Below, in pieces: positions 17,040 to 24,881 of a DNA stretch of 64,000 bases. Position 1 is the first letter of the stretch; each line of letters begins with the position of its first letter. The stretch is from Agrobacterium tumefaciens (GTDB taxonomy: Bacteria > Pseudomonadota > Alphaproteobacteria > Rhizobiales > Rhizobiaceae): the NCBI GenBank assembly GCA_025559845.1, contig CP048470.1, positions 982,001 through 1,046,000 of the forward strand, written 5' to 3'. Position numbers and translations under genes: made by a program. The notes under the pieces are model-generated. The model was not told where the DNA came from and did not search any database. It worked only from the letters and a program-made list of their open reading frames with translations.

Positions 17040-18686
17040 TCACAAAAAGAGAAGTCCCTGTTGCGTTTTTGGAACTTTCAGGAAGGTCTTGATGGCATCC
17101 CCTGTCAATGGCTCACTGATAAGATATCCCTGGAGCCGGTCACACCCAAGGTTTCGAAGCCATTTCGCCTGGGCATCCGTTTCGACACCTTCTGCCGTTA
17201 TCTGCATGCCGAGATCATGCGCGAGTGTGATAACGGACCGGATGATCGCCCGGCTTTTCGGATTGGCTTCAAGATCGAGGATGAAATATTTGTCGATCTT
17301 CAACGTGTCGAATGGGAAATTCTTCAGATAACTCAAGGAGGAATACTGCGTTCCGAAGTCGTCGAGCGCGATGCGAATCCCCAGAACGCTCAGCGTGTTG
17401 AGCGTGTCCAGGTTGTTCACGGTCCGCTCGAGAAGAACGCTCTCGGTTATCTCCAGTTCAAGGCGGTCTGCTGGGAGGCCTACTTCGTCAAGCGTCTGCG
17501 ATATCCGGTCCGTGAGACCATTGGACAGGAACTCGGCAGGAGACACGTTGACCGCAACGATGAAATCCGACGGCCAGTTCAAGGCTTCCCGGCAGGCATG
17601 CTCCAGAACCCACAAGCCGATCTCGGGCATCAGGCCGTCGGCCTCTGCCATGGGAATGAAGACTGATGGTGGAATGGTGCCGAGCAGCGGATGCTCCCAC
17701 CTTAAAAGCGCTTCGAAGCCGACAACACCGCTGGGTTCGACAATTGGCTGATACTCGATCAGGAATTGCCGGGTTTCCAACGCCATCCTCAAGCTGCGTC
17801 TTAAAAGCTCGCGCTGCTCGATGATGTAGAGCATCTTCGCATCGAAGGTACTGGCGCGCCCCCTGCCCTCGGTCTTCGCAGCATAAAGCGCGATGTCAGA
17901 CGCCTTCATCAGCTTTTCCGGATCGGCCCCGTCACGCGGCGCAATCGAAATCCCCACACTGATACCCACGAAAACGGCAATTCCGTCCAGCGTGAACGGT
18001 TCCTTGAAGGCGTGGACCAGTCGGTCTCCAAGCTCCCTGCTGCGTGCAGGATGACCTTCTCCGCGTGAAATGACAGCGAACTCATCGCCGGCGAGGCGAT
18101 AGGCCTGGTCCTCACCGGTGATGCAGCTTTTTATACGGCTGGCGGCGAGTTGAAGAAGCTTGTCTCCTGCCGGGTGGCCAAGCGTGTCATTGACAGGTTT
18201 GAAATCATCAAGGTCCAGTTGCATCAAAGAAATGACATCATCACCCGCCTCGATATCCCATAAGGCATCCGAGAGATCGCTGCTGAACTGACGACGGTTG
18301 GGCAGACCGGTCAGGGGGTCGTGGGTCGCCTGATGCAGCAGCGTTGCACGTTCGTGATCGTCAGGGCTCCGGTAGGATTGCACCATCCCCAGCATGTCGC
18401 CGATCGAATAAAATGTCAGAACCGTAAAATGGCCATTGCCGAGGTCATGGGTGAGCCGCAAAGGGTCCGGGTCGCCAGACCAGGCGTGGTTCATGACGAT
18501 CGAAAGATCCAGATAAGGGTGCAATTGCCCGAGAGAGATACCCTCATTCAAAACATGCGCGCCCGCGACGGAACGGGGCTCGATCAGATTGAAATATCGG
18601 TCGAAGAGGAAGAGCTTGTCTGTCGAAACCTCAGGCGCTGGCGGGGCACGCTTTGAACTGTGCAACGTAGATTGGGGACTTCTCAT
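17040..18686 (-). CDS. GGDEF-EAL bifunctional c-di-GMP enzyme, probably a phosphodiesterase
   Basis: The 548-residue soluble protein has a divergent N-terminal region to about 115, GGDEF at about 118-280 and EAL at about 290-540. The GGDEF signature is degenerate (RLAGDEF, residues 197-203). EAL residues look complete: EALLRW, VAVNVSPAEF, LEITES, ALDDFGT, LKIDKYF and AEGVE. It therefore most likely hydrolyses c-di-GMP, with the cyclase domain weak or regulatory. It is on the same strand, 72 bases ahead of the five-gene switch operon, and is probably its first cistron or a partner. No membrane segment is present. Confidence 0.9.
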   Translation of the reverse strand: MRSPQSTLHSSKRAPPAPEVSTDKLFLFDRYFNLIEPRSVAGAHVLNEGISLGQLHPYLDLSIVMNHAWSGDPDPLRLTHDLGNGHFTVLTFYSIGDMLGMVQSYRSPDDHERATLLHQATHDPLTGLPNRRQFSSDLSDALWDIEAGDDVISLMQLDLDDFKPVNDTLGHPAGDKLLQLAASRIKSCITGEDQAYRLAGDEFAVISRGEGHPARSRELGDRLVHAFKEPFTLDGIAVFVGISVGISIAPRDGADPEKLMKASDIALYAAKTEGRGRASTFDAKMLYIIEQRELLRRSLRMALETRQFLIEYQPIVEPSGVVGFEALLRWEHPLLGTIPPSVFIPMAEADGLMPEIGLWVLEHACREALNWPSDFIVAVNVSPAEFLSNGLTDRISQTLDEVGLPADRLELEITESVLLERTVNNLDTLNTLSVLGIRIALDDFGTQYSSLSYLKNFPFDTLKIDKYFILDLEANPKSRAIIRSVITLAHDLGMQITAEGVETDAQAKWLRNLGCDRLQGYLISEPLTGDAIKTFLKVPKTQQGLLFL

Positions 18687-18982
18687 GCTTCAGGCCCTCT
18701 GGTCGGCTCCAAGCTTGAATCAGAATCTCAAGGCAATCGCGTAGCAAATATTAGTACCGGCTTTTTAAGAATGTGAAAACGAAAATTCACAAATGCCTCC
18801 GTTGAGAAATCATCGTTGATTTTCATGGATAATTGGCATTTCCGAATGTTTCTGCCGCTCCCACATCAACCGTCCGGCAATCAGCCGGAGAGCATGATGA
18901 CATGCGCCTATTCAGCGCTTGCTAGAGTGAACGCAAAACAACGAATAGAGTTGCAAACCTGAAACCTATCGTTGTTCTCTGG
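18687..18982. other. intergenic region holding the promoter of the GGDEF-EAL/switch operon
   Basis: No gene is seen in these 296 bases. A small GC hairpin (CCGGCTGATTGCCGG) lies near 18871-18886 and an AT-rich stretch near 18730-18800 could hold the promoter, but I could not place a convincing -35/-10 pair or operator. Confidence 0.4.
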
Positions 18983-20515
18983 TCATTGCCAACAGGCAAA
19001 AAATAGGCGGAGAAAACCGCTATCAAAGACAACGCCAGTGGCAGCTATCGTAGGCGCCCCGATCGCGTCCCGCAGATCGTCATAGAAACCGATACGGTCA
19101 GAAGGCATGTCATCTGCGGCAAGCTGCCCAGCCGCGCGAAACAGGTAATAGTCCTCGACCATCGTCCGCAATGGCAGTGACGCAACTTGCGGCCATTTCT
19201 CCAATACGCCAATTGCCAAGGCAGCACCGCCGAGAACTTTTTCAATCGGCTCGCCGAGATTTGCCAAGAATTCCGTAGGCCAGTCGTTCGGCAGGTGTTT
19301 TGCGACGATCAGGTTTTGCAGATGTGCCAGCAGGAATTCGGGATATGTTTTTGCAGCCAGGGATGGCAAAAATCGATTGCCTTCGCATTCCAGGCTCTGC
19401 GCGTGATAGGCATGAAAGGCGACATCGAAACCCTGAACGATGCCTAACCGTACAGTCTCGATAACAATCTCATCGCTGTCTGCCGACACCACGACGTATC
19501 CGCCAGGATAGGCAACCGGCGACGGAACCGCGACATTGACGAGACCGGAATGTTCAACTTTCCCGGCAATATGCATGTGCCCACTGAAATGCCATTTCAG
19601 GCCGGCTGCCGCCAGGCAACGGCTACTTTCCGGAGACGGCATGCGCTTTTGCCAGTCGGGCGTACAGGCGGCACTGATCTCTCCGTCCGCTCTGGTAAAT
19701 GCCAAAGGCAATGCAGGGTAATGGGAAAAGGCAAGCAACGTCTTCCTGCTTGCGGTAGCCCGCCGGGCAACATCCTCTATCCAGTCAATCAGATAATCTC
19801 TGTTTGCGATTATGTGATCCCAGGCTGCATCCGCTTTCAATTGCCAGCGATCGTCCGCAGGTTCGAAGTGATTGGCATCGAGCAGCAGCAACCACAGTCC
19901 GTCCTGTGGCTCGACCAGATAGGATGCATCGAGTCCCGCCATGGCATCGCCTCTCCTTCGACGCGCATCCAGCCTGGGGCGGTCACCAAACGGCGTTTCC
20001 CAATGCAGCACATTCTCTGGACGGTCGACACCGTAGGGCGCCATGGCATTCATCGCCTCGAGCGTCGACATTCCCTGCATATCCCTGCAAACAACAGTGT
20101 GCTGCGACACACCACCATCGCTTGAAACCCAAACCGGGTTCAGCCCATCTGCTTCCGTCAGATGCTTGCCCTGATGAAGCGGCTGCGGTCCGAAACTATC
20201 GTGATTGCCGAACGTCGTGAAAAACCGGAGGCCATACATGTTCTCATAGGATGACAGGACGGCTTTGACCGCGTCCACCGCACCGGGCTGCCCGTCGTCG
20301 GAATAATCTCCCAACAACACAACATCGCGAATGCCGCGCTGGACGATATCGTCCAGCACCGCCAGAAACGCAGCATGGCTTTCGTTGAAGACACGCGTGG
20401 AAGCCATAGTGTCCACAAGCGTGCGAAGGGCAAGTTCACCACTGCCCTTCTCCACAAAGCCGTAGCCGCCATAAAGATCGTGCAGGTGGATATCGGCGAC
20501 TACGGCGATTTGCAT
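18983..20515 (-). CDS. calcineurin-like metallophosphoesterase
   Basis: This 510-residue soluble enzyme has the dimetal phosphoesterase signature: VADIH near the N-terminus, LGDYSDDG, FGNHDS, AFSHYP and FSGHMHIAG. The C-terminal 150 residues are helical and not recognised. It is expected to cleave a phosphomono- or diester; the substrate is unknown. Its ATG overlaps by one base (TAATG) the stop of a glycerophosphodiesterase remnant, so it probably belonged to a glycerophosphodiester or phospholipid-phosphate salvage operon whose upstream part is gone. Confidence 0.85.
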   Translation of the reverse strand: MQIAVVADIHLHDLYGGYGFVEKGSGELALRTLVDTMASTRVFNESHAAFLAVLDDIVQRGIRDVVLLGDYSDDGQPGAVDAVKAVLSSYENMYGLRFFTTFGNHDSFGPQPLHQGKHLTEADGLNPVWVSSDGGVSQHTVVCRDMQGMSTLEAMNAMAPYGVDRPENVLHWETPFGDRPRLDARRRRGDAMAGLDASYLVEPQDGLWLLLLDANHFEPADDRWQLKADAAWDHIIANRDYLIDWIEDVARRATASRKTLLAFSHYPALPLAFTRADGEISAACTPDWQKRMPSPESSRCLAAAGLKWHFSGHMHIAGKVEHSGLVNVAVPSPVAYPGGYVVVSADSDEIVIETVRLGIVQGFDVAFHAYHAQSLECEGNRFLPSLAAKTYPEFLLAHLQNLIVAKHLPNDWPTEFLANLGEPIEKVLGGAALAIGVLEKWPQVASLPLRTMVEDYYLFRAAGQLAADDMPSDRIGFYDDLRDAIGAPTIAATGVVFDSGFLRLFFACWQ

Positions 20516-20982
20516 TAGGCAGCAACCCCGCGCAAGGCGTTACGGGCTACATTGAACAGGTCGGGGCGATCGAGATTGATGTAGTCGACACCGGCATGCG
20601 CGATCTCGCGGTGAACTGCCATGTCGTCGCCGCCATAATAAACCATCACCTCCAGCCCGGCCTTGCGGCATGCATCCAACAGACCGGGGCGGCGCATCTG
20701 CTCCGGTGTGATCTCGATGAGCGAAGCATGGTGAACGGCACCAACAAGCGACGGTGACTTGGCGATGTTGAGCGTCATCATCTTGCGAAATTCCGGGGCG
20801 ATGAGTTGCAAGTCACGGCGCATATCTTCGGAAAACGAGAAATAAAACGTGTCGCGGACCATACCGAGGCTACGCACAAGCGCAACCACTTTGGCCGGGT
20901 CGCAATATTTCAGTTCAATGTAGACACCGCAGCGACCGCGCAGATGGTCGAGATAAGCATCGAGCCATCGGCTGACCGAACG
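20515..20982 (-). pseudogene. 5'-truncated glycerophosphodiester phosphodiesterase remnant
   Basis: The frame opens after a TAG at 20983-20985 and reads RWLDAYLDH, VYIELKYCDPAKVV, LIEITPEQM, GLEVMVYYGGDD and VDYINLDRPDLF, the C-terminal half of a GDPD TIM barrel. The N-terminal half, with the catalytic His-Arg-Gly and the first metal ligands, is absent. No proper start with a ribosome binding site exists; the first usable codon is a GTG at 20889. About 156 codons remain of roughly 250-270. The break lies about 100 bases from the DUF882 gene end, suggesting a deletion junction. Residual translation could still couple to the next gene. Confidence 0.75.
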
Positions 20983-21013
20983 CTACACACTCACGAATTG
21001 ACTGAGATAACCC

Positions 21014-21059
21014 CGGAAACAAATTTGCCAGCGCCCCGCTTACACGAGACGCTGGCAAA
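21014..21059 (-). terminator. intrinsic terminator of the DUF882 gene
   Basis: A perfect 10-bp stem (21024-21033 with 21050-21059) with a 16-base loop, read on the minus strand, is followed by TTTGTTT. It lies 24 bases after the stop of the DUF882 gene. Confidence 0.6.
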
Positions 21060-21082
21060 AAAGTTTCAGACCTGCCAGTCGA

Positions 21083-22978
21083 TCAGTGCATCTTCACCGG
21101 TGTGCTGAAGCGACTGGAGTCGATGACAACGGCACCGGGCTTGAAGCTCGCCGCGGTCGCAGAAGCCGTATCGTGGCTCAGCATACGGTTGGCGACGACA
21201 CGCGGTGCCTTGACGGAACGTGCTGTTGCGCCCTTGCTCTGGTTAAGCGCCCAGTCGGAAATCAGGTCCTGTGTCAGGCGACCGCCACCAACCATGGCCT
21301 GCTGGGAAACCGCAGCATCTTCCTTGTTGGGACGACCACCCTTGGCAGGCAGACCTGCACTCAGACCACCCGCATTGGCTGGCTTCGGATCGAAAGCATC
21401 GCCAAAGCCCTTGGCAGGTTCAGCCTTGGCTACATGCGCTGGAGCAGCAGAAGGCTTGTGGCTGTTTGCGGTCGGGAATGCCGCAGCGGTCGGAACCGAT
21501 GCAGACTGGATCTGTGTGCGGGCAGCCTGGCTGCTCTGCTCGAGAGCGGCAACAACCGTCGGCGACAGCGTATCCTCTGTCGTTTCAGCGAGATCGTCCT
21601 GACCTTCCGGATCGGCGTTCGCGGCAGCAAGCAGTGCTTCTGCGACGGCAGGGCGATTGGCCGGAACTGGCACAGCCGCAAGCTCGCCGGTCGTCGCCGG
21701 CGTCGCGCCATCGGCGGACGCCGTCATCACACCTTCCGCATCACCCTTCATGGCACGTGGGCCAAGAAGGGTCGGAACGGGAACAGAGACCGCAGCAAGA
21801 TCAGCAAACTGCTGACGATCGGCCGGAGCCGAGGTCGGGGTCGGCGTGGTCGCAGCCTGCAGAGCATCCTGCGCGGCATTACGCGCCGGAGAATAGAGCG
21901 CTGTTGCAAGACCATTATTGGTCGGTTCGTTGCCAAAGGCAGGACGTGCGGTCGGCAGCGGTGCACTCACACCTGGAAGCTGCTCGGCAGACGCCACGGC
22001 AACGGGTGCCTCAACTGCTGGTGCTGCGGGTTCCGGAGCGGCCGGCCGGGCAACGGCCGGACGTTCTGCCGGAGCAGGCGTTGCGATGCTATCGGGATCT
22101 TCATCCTCGTCGCCGCCACCAAACAGTGTCTGAAGCAGGTTCTTGCGTTTGCCGCCACCGGAGGATTCAGCCGGTCCGGCACCGGCACTGGATGCGACCT
22201 GAACGGAAGAAGAGCTGACGCGCTTCTTGTAATCGGCAAGCGCCTGCTCGTAGCCCGGCAACGGTTTGCCGTCAGAGGGAACGTGCAGCGTATTGCCTTT
22301 CGGGAAGATGCGAACAAGTTCCTGGCGGCTCATGCGTGGCCAGGCGCGAACCCCACCGACATCCATGTGCACGAAAGGAGAACCGGAGGTCGGATAAAAG
22401 CCGACGCCACCAATCTGCATCTGCATGCCGACTTCACGCAGGCGAGAAAGCTTCACGCCCGGAATGTAGAAGTCCATGGCCTTACCGAGCATGTGCTGGC
22501 TTTTTTCTGCCACACCCTTGGTGCGCGAACGCAGCAGACCGTTGGTTTCAGGAGAACGGAAGGCGGAAACGACGTGGATGTAGTCCGTCGCGCCACTACG
22601 GCGATAGACTTCCCAAACAAGGTCAAAAAGGCGAGGGTCCATGCGCGTTGGCTGATTGCGACGCCAGTCACGCAGGAATCGGTTGAGTTCCTGCAAGCCC
22701 TTTTGATCATATTTGCCATTGCGCTTGAAGGTGATGACCGCCTTCTCGCGTGTATGGATGTAGTAGAGTTTGAGGCTACGCGTCTCGGCGGCGGCTTCCG
22801 TCGCCGAAACTCCTACGACAGGCATTGCGGCGAGCATCAGGCAGGCAAAGGTGACAGCGCGTGCCGACAGCTTCGTGCATATATCCTTGATCAAGCCGCG
22901 CGCGATCTTGCCTGAAAGCGCGATATTCCGATGCAGATATGGCAATTCGATCCCCGCCTGGAAGACAATTTCTGTCAC
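21083..22978 (-). CDS. DUF882 (YcbK/M15-like) envelope protein with long low-complexity tail
   Basis: In this 631-residue protein, hydrophobic residues about 42-58 look like an export signal set back from the N-terminus. The DUF882/peptidase M15-like domain follows (about 68-215), with zinc-site-like motifs SQHMLGKAMDFYIPG and SPFVHMDVGG and the preceding SAFRSPETN. These relate to D,D-carboxypeptidases acting on peptidoglycan. From about 255 to the end the chain is Ala/Pro/Thr-rich and probably disordered. I keep the GTG start at 22978, preceded by GAGG; the true start could lie further in. It has its own terminator. Confidence 0.8.
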   Translation of the reverse strand: MTEIVFQAGIELPYLHRNIALSGKIARGLIKDICTKLSARAVTFACLMLAAMPVVGVSATEAAAETRSLKLYYIHTREKAVITFKRNGKYDQKGLQELNRFLRDWRRNQPTRMDPRLFDLVWEVYRRSGATDYIHVVSAFRSPETNGLLRSRTKGVAEKSQHMLGKAMDFYIPGVKLSRLREVGMQMQIGGVGFYPTSGSPFVHMDVGGVRAWPRMSRQELVRIFPKGNTLHVPSDGKPLPGYEQALADYKKRVSSSSVQVASSAGAGPAESSGGGKRKNLLQTLFGGGDEDEDPDSIATPAPAERPAVARPAAPEPAAPAVEAPVAVASAEQLPGVSAPLPTARPAFGNEPTNNGLATALYSPARNAAQDALQAATTPTPTSAPADRQQFADLAAVSVPVPTLLGPRAMKGDAEGVMTASADGATPATTGELAAVPVPANRPAVAEALLAAANADPEGQDDLAETTEDTLSPTVVAALEQSSQAARTQIQSASVPTAAAFPTANSHKPSAAPAHVAKAEPAKGFGDAFDPKPANAGGLSAGLPAKGGRPNKEDAAVSQQAMVGGGRLTQDLISDWALNQSKGATARSVKAPRVVANRMLSHDTASATAASFKPGAVVIDSSRFSTPVKMH

Positions 22979-23130
22979 ATTGCCTCAAATGAACGTCAAA
23001 TACGGTGACACGATGGCAAAATTGCCACACATAGACAACCTTCCTCTATATAGTGAATCGCTCACTAACAAGTGGTTTATAGACGGTAAGCGGATATCCT
23101 TGACCAGAAGTTAACGAATCTGCCGTTCAG

Positions 23131-23153
23131 CCCGCAAACGCAAGTTTTGCGGG
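23131..23153 (-). terminator. weak hairpin after the sigma-54 activator gene
   Basis: An 8-bp stem (23131-23138 with 23146-23153) directly follows the stop at 23155 on the minus strand. No T tract follows, so termination here would be weak or factor-dependent. Confidence 0.35.
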
Positions 23154-23154
23154 A

Positions 23155-24711
23155 TCAAGCGACATCTCGTAGCGGATCATCGGGGTCAATGCCATAATCC
23201 TTCAACTTTCGGTAGAGAGTCGAACGGCCGATACCCAATTTTCTTGCCACCTGGCTCATCTGGCCTCGGTAGAAGCGCAGCGCGAAACGAATCAGCTCTT
23301 CCTCGATTTCCGCCAGCTTGCGGACGTTGCCCGTATCATCGGTACTGGAGATGAGCGTTCCACCGCGATAGATCGTGGTTGATGCTTCTGCTTCATCGAT
23401 ATTGTCGTCCTGGGGCATGTGGTGACTTTCAGCGACGGCCGTTGTCTGGGCAGAACGTGCATCTCTCAACGATGAACTGGGTACGAGACGCAAAGGCTCG
23501 TCGAACTCGCTCTGGGACGCAAACTCGGGGACCTGGAAAGCGATCTGAGGGAAATCTGCATCCGTCAGCTCGTCGCCCTGAGAAAGGACGACAGCTCGGA
23601 AAACCGCATTTTCGAGCTGGCGGATGTTGCCGGGCCAATCGTAGGCGGTCAGCAGTGCCAAGGCACTGGCGCTGAGACCAATCGGACGTGACAGCTTCTG
23701 TTCGATCGAGAAACGCTCTGCAAAAACACGCGCCAGGTGCGGAATATCTTCCTTGCGACGGCGCAGCGCCGGAATGGTGATGGGGAAGACGTTCAGGCGA
23801 TAATAGAGGTCCTCGCGGAACCTGCCTTCTTTCACCTCGTCAATGAGGTTCTTGTTCGTCGCCGAAATCAGCCGAACATTCACCTTCTGGACCCGTGCCG
23901 ATCCGACCGTTTCGATTTCACCTTGCTGAACGGCGCGCAAAAGCTTGACCTGAACCTCAAGCGGCAGATCGCCAATCTCATCGAGAAACAATGTACCGCC
24001 ATCGGCTTCCATGAATTTGCCGACATGCTTTTCGGTCGCGCCGGTGAAGGCACCTTTTTCGTGGCCGAACAGAATGCTCTCGACCAGATTGTGCGGGATC
24101 GCTCCGCAATTGACCGTAATGAACGGCTTGTTGGCACGGTCGCCAGCCGACTGGATGGCGCGTGCCACCATTTCCTTGCCAACACCGGATTCACCTTCGA
24201 GAACAACCGGAATGTTCGATTGGGACGCACGATGCGCCAACTCGATCACCCGCAGCATTTCCGGGCTGGCGGAGACGATATCGGTAAAATTCACGGCATG
24301 GCTCCGGCTGCGACGACCGCTGCGGGCTTTCGCCTCGCGCTGGTCGAGCTTCAGCGCGTTGGCGATGGCCGCGCCTATTCTCTCCGGAGAAACAGGTTTG
24401 ACGACGAAATCGAAGGCGCCGGCGCGCATGGCCTGAACAACCGTGTCGATACCACCCTGGCCCGTCTGGACTATAACCGGGACATCGGAGCCAAGCTCAC
24501 CGATTGCTTTGAGAAAGCCGAGGCCATCCATTTCCGGCATCATCAGGTCGAGAACAACGACGTTGATCTCACCGCTATGCTGCTTGAGAAGTTCAAGCCC
24601 CACCTTGCCGTTTTCGGCCAGCATGGGAGCGTGTCCATAACGTTCCACCGCATTCTTGAGCAGGCGGCGCTGAACGGGATCATCGTCTATAACGAGAACA
24701 TGCGCGGTCAT
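23155..24711 (-). CDS. NtrC-family sigma-54-dependent response regulator
   Basis: The 518-residue protein has a receiver domain (about 1-120; phospho-acceptor in VVVLDLMMPEMDG), an AAA+ domain (about 145-385; Walker A GESGVGKE, GAFTGA loop contacting sigma-54, Walker B GGTLFLDEIGD) and a C-terminal Fis-type helix-turn-helix (QVARKLGIGRSTLYRKLKDYG). A Ser/Thr/Glu-rich linker of about 90 residues separates AAA+ and DNA-binding parts, longer than in NtrC. It should activate RpoN promoters. No histidine kinase is adjacent, so it is an orphan whose partner and regulon cannot be read from this window. Confidence 0.93.
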   Translation of the reverse strand: MTAHVLVIDDDPVQRRLLKNAVERYGHAPMLAENGKVGLELLKQHSGEINVVVLDLMMPEMDGLGFLKAIGELGSDVPVIVQTGQGGIDTVVQAMRAGAFDFVVKPVSPERIGAAIANALKLDQREAKARSGRRSRSHAVNFTDIVSASPEMLRVIELAHRASQSNIPVVLEGESGVGKEMVARAIQSAGDRANKPFITVNCGAIPHNLVESILFGHEKGAFTGATEKHVGKFMEADGGTLFLDEIGDLPLEVQVKLLRAVQQGEIETVGSARVQKVNVRLISATNKNLIDEVKEGRFREDLYYRLNVFPITIPALRRRKEDIPHLARVFAERFSIEQKLSRPIGLSASALALLTAYDWPGNIRQLENAVFRAVVLSQGDELTDADFPQIAFQVPEFASQSEFDEPLRLVPSSSLRDARSAQTTAVAESHHMPQDDNIDEAEASTTIYRGGTLISSTDDTGNVRKLAEIEEELIRFALRFYRGQMSQVARKLGIGRSTLYRKLKDYGIDPDDPLRDVA

Positions 24712-24881
24712 TTTTGGCTCCGGTTTCCGGTTTATGGCCCTGCTTCATGCAGTCCCTTGTGCCGCACACTGGCACACGAGACTTGAACATCCAGTTTTGA
24801 GAATTGCTTGCATTTTAGTCATCGCTGCGGGAAACAAGAGGCCCATATGCTTTGCAGGCATGACAAGAAGGACATAAGCCA

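Noticed and set aside
21086..22915. 609-codon frame on the plus strand
   Set aside because: It is antisense to the DUF882 gene, rich in Arg/Cys/Gly with no domain, no start context and no upstream promoter.
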